Positions 7,821 through 16,419 of a stretch of DNA of 36,200 bases are shown piece by piece. The stretch's first letter is position 1. Each line of letters begins with the position of its first letter. Both the position numbers and the translations under genes were made by a program. The notes beneath the pieces are model-generated. The model saw only the letters and a program-made list of their open reading frames with translations, did no database searches and was not told the origin of the DNA. This DNA is from Methylovorus sp035565335 (GTDB taxonomy: Bacteria; Pseudomonadota; Gammaproteobacteria; Burkholderiales; Methylophilaceae), in the NCBI GenBank assembly GCA_035565335.1, contig DATMSO010000073.1:1-36200 (forward strand), read 5' to 3'.

Positions 7821-7846
7821 ATAAAGCCGGCAATAGCCGGCTTTAT
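7821..7846. terminator. bidirectional Rho-independent terminator
   Basis: ATAAAGCCGGC (7821-7831) pairs perfectly with GCCGGCTTTAT (7836-7846) across an AATA loop. It sits between the stop of the SRPBCC gene and the stop of the convergent gene at 7856, with A/T tracts on both sides of the stem, so it can serve both strands. Confidence 0.8.
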
Positions 7847-7855
7847 GATTCATCT

Positions 7856-8620
7856 CTAACTCGTCGAGTTTTTCATCAGCATAGGCGTGTAATTGCAGCT
7901 CACCTGCTGCATCAGCTTGTTCACCACATCCTGGTCGCTGACCTTGGTCGATACCTTGCCGTTCACAATATATTCGATGTAAATCCCGCGTTCTGATTCA
8001 GGCAGCACCAGTGCTTGCGGGTAATCGCAGTTGCCGGTGCGCATCTGTTCGATTTTGGCGTACATGGCGGCGGTGCGAGCCGGATTGGCGACTGAAAAAT
8101 CAGGGGCCATGCGCAGCTCGGCTGGCTTGGTAGATGCCGTCAGCGCAGCCACGATAAACGGGCCGGAAGGCTGAAATTCACTTTGCAAGGCAATGCTGCT
8201 GGTGCCCAGCAGGGTAAACAAGCCGGCGGCGATGGCATAAGCCAGTCGCTTGCGGGCAGGTTTCTGCTCGGGTGCCTGGGCTTGCAGCATCGCCTCGGCT
8301 GCGATGCGGGCATGATGCAGCGCGCGTGAGGCGGGGGAGGCGAGCTCAGTCGCCAGGGCTTGTTGCATCATGAAATAAAGTTGCTGCGCCAGCAGTTCCG
8401 GCATTTCGATGGCCATGGCCTGCGTCTGGCGTTGCATGAAACGCAGCATGGCGCTGTCTGCCGAGGGGGCTATCTGGTCGTGTGTCGTGCTGTCTTTGCT
8501 TGCGGCGGCAGCTGTTGCGACAAGATCAAAGGCATTAAGCAGGCGCTCTGCAGGATCGCCGGAGGAGGTCTGTATCCTGGCAATCAGCAACTCGGAATTG
8601 AATAATGGATGCGCTGGCAT
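7856..8620 (-). CDS. single-pass membrane protein of unknown function
   Basis: This 254-residue protein starts at ATG 8618-8620, two bases after the hemJ stop, so it is the last gene of the tlpA-hemJ operon. The N-terminal 120 residues are helical and Ala-rich and would be cytoplasmic. One transmembrane segment follows (about 124-145, LAYAIAAGLFTLLGTSSIAL), then a periplasmic domain of about 110 residues with two Cys (in TGNCDYP and VSCNYTP) that could form a disulfide. The layout of cytoplasmic helical part, one span and small periplasmic domain recalls anti-sigma factors, but no ECF sigma gene is nearby and no zinc motif is seen. I do not recognise the family. Confidence 0.65.
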   Translation of the reverse strand: MPAHPLFNSELLIARIQTSSGDPAERLLNAFDLVATAAAASKDSTTHDQIAPSADSAMLRFMQRQTQAMAIEMPELLAQQLYFMMQQALATELASPASRALHHARIAAEAMLQAQAPEQKPARKRLAYAIAAGLFTLLGTSSIALQSEFQPSGPFIVAALTASTKPAELRMAPDFSVANPARTAAMYAKIEQMRTGNCDYPQALVLPESERGIYIEYIVNGKVSTKVSDQDVVNKLMQQVSCNYTPMLMKNSTS

Positions 8621-8622
8621 GG

Positions 8623-9036
8623 TTAGAAAGGCTTGACCTCAACCAGAATGACAATGGCAATCAGCACCAGCACCGGCGCTTCGTTAAGCCAGCGGTAAAA
8701 CACGTGGCTGTGCTGGTTACGGTCCTGGGCGAAGTCGCGCACCAGTTTGCCGCAATACAAGTGATAGAGCACCAGCAATGCCACCAGCGACACCTTGGCG
8801 TGCAACCAGCCGCCACTGAAGCCATAGCCCAGCCACAGCCAGGCGCCAAACGCGATAGTCAGCACTGCGCCGGGGGTCATGATGCCGTAGAACAGCTTGC
8901 GCTCCATGATTTTGAAACGCGCATGGCTGATTTCATCGCTGGACATGGCGTGGTAGACAAACAAGCGCGGCAAATAGAACAGGCCGGCGAACCAGGTCAC
9001 CATGAAAATAATGTGCCAAGCTTTGATCCAGAGCAT
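8623..9036 (-). CDS. hemJ: HemJ-type protoporphyrinogen IX oxidase
   Basis: This 137-residue integral membrane protein of the UPF0093/HemJ family oxidises protoporphyrinogen IX to protoporphyrin IX late in haem synthesis. The sequence opens with the typical WIKAWHIIFMVTWFAGLFYLPRLFVYH. It continues with MERKLFYGIMTPGAVLT, and WLHAKVSLVALLVLYH near the C-terminal half, and shows four membrane helices and the conserved His and Lys residues of the family. It starts two bases after the stop of the thioredoxin-like gene. HemJ is the usual enzyme in bacteria that lack HemG and HemY. Neither of those genes is in this window. Confidence 0.93.
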   Translation of the reverse strand: MLWIKAWHIIFMVTWFAGLFYLPRLFVYHAMSSDEISHARFKIMERKLFYGIMTPGAVLTIAFGAWLWLGYGFSGGWLHAKVSLVALLVLYHLYCGKLVRDFAQDRNQHSHVFYRWLNEAPVLVLIAIVILVEVKPF

Positions 9037-9038
9037 GC

Positions 9039-9554
9039 TTAGCCTTTTTTGCCCAGTTGCTGATCCAGCAGATCGTGCAAGGATTTGAAATCAAGCTCGC
9101 CGATGGCTTTGCGGATAATCTTGCCGTCTTTGTCCAGCACGAAGGTAGTGGGTGTGACGCGCACTTCGTTGAATTGCATGCTCATGTCACCACTGTCGTC
9201 ATGGGTGACCTGAAAAGGCAGTGCATTTTTGGCCGTGTAATTCTTCACCTGATCAATCGGGTCGTAAGGCATGGCAATCGACACCACCTCAAAGCCACGC
9301 TCATGATACTGATGCCAGGTCTGTATCAGCGCCGGCATCTCGGCAATGCAGCCCGGGCAATCGGTTGCCCAGAAATTCACCAGCACGACTTTGCCACGCA
9401 GATCCTGCATGCTGGATGTTTTGCCATCCAGCGTGGTGAAGCTGATATTGGGCGCAGTTGGCTTGCTGGCCAGCGTGTAGGCAAGAAAGCCCAGCAGCAG
9501 TACCAGCAGCAGCGGGAATAACAATTTTCGGGGGGAATTAAATAAGGATTTCAT
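9039..9554 (-). CDS. membrane-anchored TlpA/ResA-like thiol-disulfide oxidoreductase
   Basis: This 171-residue protein has an uncleaved N-terminal anchor (about 10-28) and a periplasmic AhpC-TSA/Redoxin thioredoxin fold: ISFTTLDGKTSSMQDLRGKVVLVNFWAT, then DCPGC with Cys 66 and Cys 69, and the cis-Pro loop VTPTTFVLDKDGKI. TlpA/ResA proteins reduce apocytochrome or Cu-site thiols in the periplasm. The usual Trp before the first Cys is Asp here (WATDCPGC), which should alter redox potential or partner choice. I chose the ATG at 9552-9554 because the signal anchor follows it directly; a GTG at 9579-9581 would add nine residues. It heads an operon with hemJ, consistent with haem or cytochrome maturation. 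Confidence 0.85.
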   Translation of the reverse strand: MKSLFNSPRKLLFPLLLVLLLGFLAYTLASKPTAPNISFTTLDGKTSSMQDLRGKVVLVNFWATDCPGCIAEMPALIQTWHQYHERGFEVVSIAMPYDPIDQVKNYTAKNALPFQVTHDDSGDMSMQFNEVRVTPTTFVLDKDGKIIRKAIGELDFKSLHDLLDQQLGKKG

Positions 9555-9697
9555 CTTTAATATGAGCCATCTGCGATGCACGCGTTATTGTGGTGGGTTT
9601 GCCGGAGCTTGTCATCTGGAATCTGCGCCTGGTAATGGGCGACTGTATGAATTTTGCATCACGTATAAGCTTAATACCTGACAAATTCAGTCTGCTA

Positions 9698-9726
9698 TTA
9701 AACTGCCATCTTGCGCATGGTATAAT
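9698..9726 (+). promoter_or_regulatory. probable sigma-70 promoter for the FAD/Fe-S oxidoreductase gene
   Basis: A perfect -10 box TATAAT lies at 9721-9726, about 27 bases before the ATG at 9753. A weak -35, TTAAAC (9698-9703), is 17 bases upstream. The leader would be about 20 bases. Confidence 0.5.
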
Positions 9727-9752
9727 TGCATTTTTGGTTACCTTCCAAATTC

Positions 9753-12700
9753 ATGACCACCCGCTTACGCGAAATCCCGTATAACTACACCTCGTTTTCA
9801 GACCGCGAAATCGTTATCAGATTCCTCGGTGAAGATATCTGGAACGTTCTCAATGAATTGCGCGGCGAACGTAAAACCGGCCGCTCTGCACGCATGCTGT
9901 TTGAAGTGCTGGGGGATCTCTGGGTCGTTTCCCGCAATCCTTACCTGCAGGACGATCTGCTGGCCAACAAAAAACGCCGGCAAGCGCTGATCAGCGCGCT
10001 GCATCATCGCATCAAGGCCATCGACGAGCGTAGCCAGGGCAATCCTCTGGTCTTGCGCCTTATCGCCGCGGCACGCAAGGCGGTCGATGTGTTTGAGCAG
10101 GATTTCAAGCAGACCGAAAGTTTGCGCAAAAAGGCTTTATCCCGCCTCGGCAAGATCACGCGCAAGGACAACATTCAGTTTGACGGCCTGGCGCGTGTTT
10201 CGCATGTCACCGATGCTACTGACTGGCGTGTTGAATATCCGTTTGTCGTACTGACACCCGATACCGAGCAGGAAATGGCGGCGCTGGTACGCGCCTGTAT
10301 CGAACTCGGCCTGACCATTATTCCACGCGGTGGCGGCACCGGGTATACCGGTGGTGCCGTGCCGCTGACGCCCTTGTCTGCGGTGATTAATACCGAAAAA
10401 CTGGATACGCTGAGCCCGGTGGAAATGCGTACCTTGCCAGGCGTTGGCCGTCAGGTACCGACCATCCATTGCGGCGCCGGCGTGGTGACACGTCGCGTGA
10501 TGGAAGCAGCCACTGCTGCCGGGCTTGAATTTGCCTGTGACCCGACCTCGGCCGATGCCTCATGCATAGGCGGTAACGTCGCCATGAATGCCGGCGGCAA
10601 GAAAGCGGTGCTATGGGGTACCGCGCTGGATAACCTCGCCTCATGGCGCATGGTGACACCCGATGCCAACTGGCTGGAGGTGGAACGCCTGGATCACAAC
10701 CTGGGCAAGATACATGACATTCCTGTCGCACGCTTCCGTATTACGCGCTACGCCGAAGATGGCAAAACCATGCTCGCCGAACCGGAGATCCTGGAAATCC
10801 CCGGCCCCAGCTTCCGCAAGACCGGGCTGGGCAAGGACGTTACCGATAAATTCCTCTCTGGCCTGCCCGGCATACAGAAAGAGGGTTGCGACGGCCTGAT
10901 CACCTCCGCGACTTTCATTCTGCATCGCATGCCCAAGCATGTGCGTACTGTCTGTCTGGAATTTTTCGGGCATGTGGCGCTGGGTGTGCCGGCGATTGTC
11001 GAGATCAAGGATTACCTGGATGCGCACCCCAACACCTTGCTGGCGGGGCTGGAGCATCTGGATGAGCGCTATCTGAAAGCCGTGGGCTATGCTACCAAGG
11101 CAACCCGCAACGAGCGTCCCAAGATGGTGTTGTTGGCCGATATCGCCAGTGACGATGAAAACGGCGTGGGCGAAGCCGCCTCGCATATCGTGCGTCTGGC
11201 CAATGCCCGCGGCGGTGAAGGGTTTATCGCCGTATCGGGTGACGCTCGCAAGAAGTTCTGGCTGGACCGTGGCCGTACCGCGGCCATTGCCAAGCATACC
11301 AACGCGTTCAAGATCAATGAAGATGTGGTGATTCCATTGCCGCGTCTGGGCGATTATTCGGATGGCATCGAGCGCATCAATATCGAGCTGTCTATCCAGA
11401 ACAAGCTCAAGCTGGCAGATGCGCTGGAAACCTTCCTGCAGGGCGATCTGCCTCTGCATGAAGATGACGACACCCAGGCCGACCCTGAAATGCTGGTTGC
11501 CAAGCGTGCGCAGTCGCTGGCGCTGGTGGACAAGGTGCGTACGCACTGGCGCACCATTCTGGAAAATCTGGATGCGCCGCTCAGCGTGCTGGGTAGCGAA
11601 TATGCCGATATCGCCACCGAGAATGTCTTCCGCGCCGTACAGGAGCATCAGGTGCGCGTGTCGTGGAAGCGCGAGCTGAAAAAGCCGTTGCACCAGATAT
11701 TTACCGGACGTGAATACCAGAAGATTCTGGAGCGGGCTGACGAAATCCACAAGCAGGTGCTCAAGGGCCGCGTATTCGTCGCGCTGCACATGCACGCCGG
11801 CGATGGCAACGTCCATACCAATATCCCGGTCAATTCCGACGACTATGAAATGATGCATGCCGCGCATGAGGCCGTGGCCCGCATCATGAAGCTGGCCGAA
11901 AGCCTGGATGGCGTGATTTCCGGCGAGCACGGCATCGGCATTACCAAAATGGCGTTCCTGGATCAGAAAACCATTTCCACCTTTGCCGATTACAAGCAGA
12001 AGGTAGACCCGGAAGGGCGCTTCAACAAAGGCAAGCTGATGGCGGGCTCGGGCCTGGACGGGGCTTATACGCCTTCGTTTGGCTTGCTGGAGCAAGAATC
12101 CATCATCATGGAGCAATCGGCGATAGGCGATATTGCCGATTCGATCAGCGATTGCTTGCGTTGCGGTAAGTGCAAACCGGTATGTACCACGCATGTACCG
12201 CGCGCCAATCTGCTTTACTCGCCACGGAACAAGATTCTCGGTACCTCGCTGTTGATTGAGGCCTTCCTGTATGAAGAGCAGACGCGTCGCGGCATTTCGA
12301 TCAAGCATTTTGACGAGTTCAATGACGTTGCCGATCACTGCACGGTCTGCCACAAATGCTTGAATCCTTGTCCGGTGGATATTGATTTTGGCGATGTGTC
12401 GATTGCCATGCGCAATTTCCTGCGTGAGCAGGGCAAGAAGCAATTCAATCCCGGCACGGCGGCGTCCATGGCCTTCCTCAATGTGAAGGATCCGGCGACC
12501 ATCAAGCTCATGCGCACCGCCATGATAGGCTGGGGTTACAAGCTGCAGCGGCTGGGGCATCAGGTATTCAAGAAGCTGGGGTTGATTGGCAATATCAAGA
12601 AGAAACCACCGGCGACTCAGGGCAAGCCCGATATCAAGGCGCAGGTTATTCACTTCATCAACCGCCCCATGCCCAAAGCCATGCCGACCAAGACTTCGCG

Positions 12701-13565
12701 TGCGCTGCTGGGTCTGGAAGATGACACCATTGTGCCTATCATCCGCAATCCGCAGAAAACCACCGAGGAATCGGATGCCGTGTTCTACTTCCCTGGTTGC
12801 GGTTCGGAACGCCTGTTCTCGCAAGTGGGGCTGGCGACGCAGGCCATGCTCTATGAAACCGGTGCCACCACCGTGCTGCCACCAGGTTATCTGTGCTGCG
12901 GTTACCCGCAGACCTCGAGCGGCAACCACGACAAGGGCCAGCAGATCACGGCGGAAAACCGCGTGCAGTTCCATCGCATTGCCAATACGCTGAACTATCT
13001 AGATATCAAGACTGTGATCGTCTCGTGCGGAACCTGTATGGATCAGCTGCAGAAGTACGAGTTTGAGAAGATATTCCCTGGCTGCCGCCTTCTGGATATT
13101 CACGAATATCTGATGGAAAAAGGCCTGAAGCTGGAAGGTGTCACGGGTACGCGCTATATGTACCATGACCCTTGCCATAGCCCGATGAAGACGTATCAGC
13201 CGCTGAAGGTGACCAATGCGCTGATGGGCCAGGATGTCGCGCTGAATGATCGTTGCTGCGGCGAGTCGGGTACCTTTGCCGTGTCACGGCCGGATATTGC
13301 CACCCAGGTAAAAATGCGCAAGCAGGAAGAACTGGAAAAAGGCATGGCCAAGCTGGGCCTGACACCGGGCGCGCCTGAGCAGGATGTGAAGATACTGACC
13401 TCCTGCCCATCCTGCCTGCAAGGTCTTGCGCGCTACGGCGAAGATACCGGTGTGCAGGCGGATTACATCGTGGTGGAAATGGCCAAGCACTTGCTGGGTG
13501 AAAACTGGATGCAGGATTTCGTGCAGAAGGCCAATAACGGCGGGATTGAAAAAGTCTTGCTGTAA
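9753..13565 (+). CDS. large FAD/Fe-S oxidoreductase (DUF3683 - FAD-binding 4 - FAD-oxidase C - 2x[4Fe-4S] - CCG)
   Basis: This 1270-residue enzyme fuses the parts of a D-2-hydroxyacid dehydrogenase. An N-terminal region of about 140 residues (DUF3683-like) precedes a VAO-type FAD domain with the PRGGGTGYTGG loop near 190-200. An FAD-oxidase C-terminal domain ends in HMHAGDGNVHTN and SGEHGIG. Two ferredoxin-type clusters follow (C801/804/807/811 and C863/866/869/873). Two CCG domains carry the CCG pairs at 1048-1049 and 1168-1169, which in GlpC/HdrB-type proteins bind a cluster or pass electrons to quinone. D-lactate, glycolate or D-2-hydroxyglutarate are plausible substrates by relation to GlcD/GlcF, Dld-II and YdiJ; which one is not readable. 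The ATG at 9753 gives the usual MTTRLREIPYNYTSFSDREI opening. Monocistronic, with promoter and terminator. Confidence 0.9.
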   Translation: MTTRLREIPYNYTSFSDREIVIRFLGEDIWNVLNELRGERKTGRSARMLFEVLGDLWVVSRNPYLQDDLLANKKRRQALISALHHRIKAIDERSQGNPLVLRLIAAARKAVDVFEQDFKQTESLRKKALSRLGKITRKDNIQFDGLARVSHVTDATDWRVEYPFVVLTPDTEQEMAALVRACIELGLTIIPRGGGTGYTGGAVPLTPLSAVINTEKLDTLSPVEMRTLPGVGRQVPTIHCGAGVVTRRVMEAATAAGLEFACDPTSADASCIGGNVAMNAGGKKAVLWGTALDNLASWRMVTPDANWLEVERLDHNLGKIHDIPVARFRITRYAEDGKTMLAEPEILEIPGPSFRKTGLGKDVTDKFLSGLPGIQKEGCDGLITSATFILHRMPKHVRTVCLEFFGHVALGVPAIVEIKDYLDAHPNTLLAGLEHLDERYLKAVGYATKATRNERPKMVLLADIASDDENGVGEAASHIVRLANARGGEGFIAVSGDARKKFWLDRGRTAAIAKHTNAFKINEDVVIPLPRLGDYSDGIERINIELSIQNKLKLADALETFLQGDLPLHEDDDTQADPEMLVAKRAQSLALVDKVRTHWRTILENLDAPLSVLGSEYADIATENVFRAVQEHQVRVSWKRELKKPLHQIFTGREYQKILERADEIHKQVLKGRVFVALHMHAGDGNVHTNIPVNSDDYEMMHAAHEAVARIMKLAESLDGVISGEHGIGITKMAFLDQKTISTFADYKQKVDPEGRFNKGKLMAGSGLDGAYTPSFGLLEQESIIMEQSAIGDIADSISDCLRCGKCKPVCTTHVPRANLLYSPRNKILGTSLLIEAFLYEEQTRRGISIKHFDEFNDVADHCTVCHKCLNPCPVDIDFGDVSIAMRNFLREQGKKQFNPGTAASMAFLNVKDPATIKLMRTAMIGWGYKLQRLGHQVFKKLGLIGNIKKKPPATQGKPDIKAQVIHFINRPMPKAMPTKTSRALLGLEDDTIVPIIRNPQKTTEESDAVFYFPGCGSERLFSQVGLATQAMLYETGATTVLPPGYLCCGYPQTSSGNHDKGQQITAENRVQFHRIANTLNYLDIKTVIVSCGTCMDQLQKYEFEKIFPGCRLLDIHEYLMEKGLKLEGVTGTRYMYHDPCHSPMKTYQPLKVTNALMGQDVALNDRCCGESGTFAVSRPDIATQVKMRKQEELEKGMAKLGLTPGAPEQDVKILTSCPSCLQGLARYGEDTGVQADYIVVEMAKHLLGENWMQDFVQKANNGGIEKVLL

Positions 13566-13593
13566 TTCCGCGGGAGTATCTGCAGTTATTAAG

Positions 13594-13623
13594 AAGCGCA
13601 AGGCCCTGGCCTTGCGCTTTTTT
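13594..13623 (+). terminator. Rho-independent terminator after the FAD/Fe-S oxidoreductase
   Basis: AAGCGCAAGGCC (13594-13605) pairs with GGCCTTGCGCTT (13608-13619); in practice the innermost pairs open to make the loop. A run of six T (13618-13623) follows. It lies 29 bases after the stop codon. Confidence 0.9.
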
Positions 13624-13707
13624 ATTGGCACATGCGTAAACGTCAGGGTTTACAGTCTGATTTGCCGGCGTATAGTAGATTGGATAGTGTCAGGCGAAGG
13701 AGTTGAT

Positions 13708-14088
13708 ATGCGCTGGTTTGCCCCTGTTTTATTGCTCGGTATGGCGATCGCTCAGACGACGCAGGTCATGGCAGAGGAAAGTACGCTAGGCGCCATTCCG
13801 GCATTATCCAATAGTAACAATGCCTCATCTGGTGTCGCGGTAAGTCCGCCTGCACAGATGAATACACGGTCGCGCCTGTCTCCGGTGATAGTGCTGCCGC
13901 CAGAGAGCGTGGAGCCGCGTACCCTGGTGGTGCCACTTCCAAGCGAAGGTGGCCCGCCAGTGGTGATTCGCAAGAATAGTGTGGAGGTGGTGCCAAGCCT
14001 GCAGCCGGCATTACCCAAATCCAAGGCTAGCCCGGATGCGGGCAATATCACCGGAAACCGGAAACCTTTGCCACCTGTTGTAGATTAG
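13708..14088 (+). CDS. small exported proline-rich protein, function unknown
   Basis: This 126-residue protein has a clean signal peptide (MRWFAPVLLLGMAIAQTTQVMA, cut before EES). The mature part of about 104 residues is rich in Pro, Ser and Val, contains SPVIVLPPESVEPRTLVVPLP, and lacks Cys and any catalytic motif, so it looks mostly extended or disordered. The start is decided by GAAGGAG at 13695-13701, six bases upstream of the ATG; the open frame continues upstream through the oxidoreductase terminator but that part is not a gene. It converges on phoR with 59 bases between stops. I do not recognise the family. Confidence 0.7.
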   Translation: MRWFAPVLLLGMAIAQTTQVMAEESTLGAIPALSNSNNASSGVAVSPPAQMNTRSRLSPVIVLPPESVEPRTLVVPLPSEGGPPVVIRKNSVEVVPSLQPALPKSKASPDAGNITGNRKPLPPVVD

Positions 14089-14147
14089 GGTGTTCCATGG
14101 CGTATGCGCCAGATTGCATGCCTGGTCAGCCCTGGCATGCGCTGGCT

Positions 14148-15476
14148 TTAGGCGGGCTGTGCTTTATGGACAAGGCGGGCCTTGGGGAAAACGGCGCTGA
14201 AGGTACTGCCTTTGCCGAATTCGCTTTCAATATCCAGGCGTGCCTGATGACGTGTCAGTATGTGTTTAACAATCGAAAGCCCCAGCCCGGTGCCGCCTGT
14301 TTCGCGTGAGCGGCTGCGGTCTACCCTATAAAAGCGTTCGGTCAACCGATCTATGTGCTGTTGCTCAATCCCCAGACCGGTATCCTTGACGCTGAATACG
14401 CCATCGGTGCCACGGGTTTTCCAACTGATATGGATGCTGCCACCTGTTGGCGTATAGCGTATGGCATTGCTGACCAGATTGCCCAATGCACTGTGCAGTT
14501 CTTCCAGTGCACCAGTCAAATTAAGCGTGGTGTCGGCATCCAGGGTGATGGTGTGGCGATCATTGCTGAGGCCGCGCGCTTCATTCATTACCATGCTTAG
14601 CAGCGCATTGATGTCGATTTCATTGTCTTGCGGTGTGGTCGGGCTGTTTTCCAGTTGCGACAGCGTCAGCAGGTCTTCTACGAGCCTGCGCATGCGTCCG
14701 GTCTGCTCCTGCATCATGTCAAAATAACTGCGCGTGCTGTCGGGCACGGCGCCATCCATGTCGCTCAGGGTTTCCAGAAAGCCCCCGACCACGGTCAGCG
14801 GCGTGCGTAATTCATGGGAAACATTAGCAATAAAGTCGCGGCGCATGTGCTCGACTTTTTCCAGCTGGCTGATATCGCGGCTGATCAGGAGTTTCTGGTT
14901 GATGCCGAAAGGGATGATCTGCAATTCCAGGGTAGTATCGGCGAGTCGCCAGGATTTGAGCTTGATGGGGTCGGTGTAATCGTGCGAATCAAGGTAGCTG
15001 ATGAAGTCACTGCTACGCACCAGGTAACTGACGGGCTGGCCGACGTCTTGCTTCATTGACAGGCCAAGGTGACGCTCTGCAGGGGGATTGCACCACTCGA
15101 TCAGATCGTGCCCGTTCAGCAGCACAACCCCATCGGGCAGCGCGCTGGCGGCATGGCGGAAGCGATCAAGCGCCGAGCTCAGTTGTGTCTGGCTACGGCT
15201 GTAGCGCCGTTGCTGGTGATAGATCGCGGCGAAAACATCTTCCCAGATGCCGGTGCCCAGCGGCATGGTGGCGAGATCCGGTTTGTTAAACCACTGCAGG
15301 AGCTTGTGTATCCAGTAAAGATGGGTAGCGAGGTAAAGGACAATCCCGATACCAAATACCAGTAAAGCTGCCACTTCATCGACGGCAGCCCATACCACCA
15401 GGCTGACAGTCACTAACAAAAAGCCGAGCCAGAAAGCTCTCCAACGAATATCGTGCACGCGGCTACCATTCCACAA
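14148..15476 (-). CDS. phoR: phosphate-regulon sensor histidine kinase PhoR
   Basis: This 442-residue membrane sensor kinase has two close N-terminal transmembrane helices (about 13-31 and 33-55) with almost no periplasmic loop, a cytoplasmic linker and a PAS domain (about 105-200). The HisKA domain carries the phosphoacceptor H221 in FIANVSHELRTPL, and the HATPase domain shows NLVSNAIRYTP (N box), DTGLGIEQQHIDRLTERFYRVD (G1/F boxes) and GGTGLGLSIVKHIL (G2 box). This architecture is that of PhoR, which phosphorylates PhoB under phosphate limitation. It lies 70 bases downstream of phoB, in the usual phoB-phoR order. The start shown is a TTG (15474-15476) without a strong ribosome site; a GTG six codons later is the alternative. 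Confidence 0.92.
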   Translation of the reverse strand: MWNGSRVHDIRWRAFWLGFLLVTVSLVVWAAVDEVAALLVFGIGIVLYLATHLYWIHKLLQWFNKPDLATMPLGTGIWEDVFAAIYHQQRRYSRSQTQLSSALDRFRHAASALPDGVVLLNGHDLIEWCNPPAERHLGLSMKQDVGQPVSYLVRSSDFISYLDSHDYTDPIKLKSWRLADTTLELQIIPFGINQKLLISRDISQLEKVEHMRRDFIANVSHELRTPLTVVGGFLETLSDMDGAVPDSTRSYFDMMQEQTGRMRRLVEDLLTLSQLENSPTTPQDNEIDINALLSMVMNEARGLSNDRHTITLDADTTLNLTGALEELHSALGNLVSNAIRYTPTGGSIHISWKTRGTDGVFSVKDTGLGIEQQHIDRLTERFYRVDRSRSRETGGTGLGLSIVKHILTRHQARLDIESEFGKGSTFSAVFPKARLVHKAQPA

Positions 15477-15546
15477 ATTAATAAACCACTTGCTGGAGCA
15501 TGCAATAGCTACGGCAAGTGCGACGTTGGCAAAGCGTTATTATGAG

Positions 15547-16233
15547 CTAGTGCGCGGAGAAACGATAGCCAACGCCACGAACGGTCTGGATGAGGTCTTC
15601 GTGACCAGAGTCAGCCAGGGCCAGACGCAAGCGGCGGATGTGCACATCGACCGTGCGGTCTTCCACGAACACGCGATCACCCCACACCCGATCCAGCACC
15701 TGGCTGCGCGAATGTACGCGCTCCGGGTTGGACATGAGGTAATGCAGCAAGCGGAATTCGGTTGGTCCCAGGTCCAGCGTGGTGCCATTGCCTGTAACGC
15801 GGTGGGTAACCGGGTCCAGGCGTAAACCACCGACTTCGATCGGGTCATCCGTCATCTGCGGCGCACGGCGACGCAGTACCGCCTTGATGCGGGCATTCAA
15901 TTCGCGCGGGCTGAATGGCTTGGTGACATAGTCATCGGCACCCACTTCCAGCCCCTTCACCTTGTCGGCTTCTTCGCCGCGTGCAGTCAGCATGATGATG
16001 GGGATAGCCTTGGTGAATTCATCGGATTTCAGCTTGCGGGCAAACTCAATGCCGCTCATACCAGGGAGCATCCAGTCCAGTATGATCAGATCAGGCAAAG
16101 CTTCACGAATAAGCATTTGCGCTTGTTCAACACTTAAGGCGCGAATCGGGTTGTGACCGGCCTGGGTCAGATTTAGAGCGAGAAGCTCCTGAATGGCGGG
16201 TTCATCTTCAACAATCAATATGTTAGCGGGCAT
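15547..16233 (-). CDS. phoB: phosphate-regulon response regulator PhoB
   Basis: This 228-residue OmpR/PhoB-class response regulator has a receiver domain with the acidic pair E9-D10, phosphoacceptor D53 (LIILDWMLPG), T in MLTARGEE and K in DDYVTKPFSPREL. The winged-helix DNA-binding domain includes LGPTEFRLLHYLMSNP and EDRTVDVHIRRLR, typical of PhoB. The LxxLDWMLPGMSG loop and overall length match PhoB closely. The ATG at 16231-16233 follows AAGGACAC. A Pho box with a -10 lies 33-66 bases upstream, so phosphate-dependent autoregulation is expected. Confidence 0.95.
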   Translation of the reverse strand: MPANILIVEDEPAIQELLALNLTQAGHNPIRALSVEQAQMLIREALPDLIILDWMLPGMSGIEFARKLKSDEFTKAIPIIMLTARGEEADKVKGLEVGADDYVTKPFSPRELNARIKAVLRRRAPQMTDDPIEVGGLRLDPVTHRVTGNGTTLDLGPTEFRLLHYLMSNPERVHSRSQVLDRVWGDRVFVEDRTVDVHIRRLRLALADSGHEDLIQTVRGVGYRFSAH

Positions 16234-16265
16234 TTCATGTGTCCTTGGCTTGTGCAGTGCCGATC

Positions 16266-16299
16266 ACTATATGACGTTAATATGACAGATTGATGACAC
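16266..16299 (-). promoter_or_regulatory. Pho box and -10 element of the phoBR promoter
   Basis: Reading the minus strand there are three 7-base direct repeats at an exact 11-base period: GTGTCAT (16299-16293), CTGTCAT (16288-16282) and ACGTCAT (16277-16271). The spacers CAAT and ATTA are AT-rich. This matches the PhoB consensus CTGTCAT with 4-base spacers. A TATAGT -10 (16271-16266) follows at the distance usual for PhoB-activated promoters, where the Pho box replaces the -35. It lies directly upstream of phoB. Confidence 0.85.
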
Positions 16300-16419
16300 T
16301 TGAGGAACCCGAATTTTAATGCAGATTGCCAACCCAGAATTTTTATATGATGATCGTGCCTGTCAGTATTTTTTTAAGTAATTTTTCAGACCGACATAAT
16401 AAAAAGCAGGGAGTTGGAG

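Noticed and set aside
9590..9784. 64-codon plus-strand frame before the FAD/Fe-S gene
   Set aside because: It runs through the promoter and into the real gene in another frame, with no ribosome site or recognisable protein.
10641..12974. 777-codon minus-strand open frame inside the FAD/Fe-S oxidoreductase gene
   Set aside because: It is antisense to a protein with full domain motifs; its own translation is His/Arg-rich with no domain, as expected from the shadow of a codon-biased gene.
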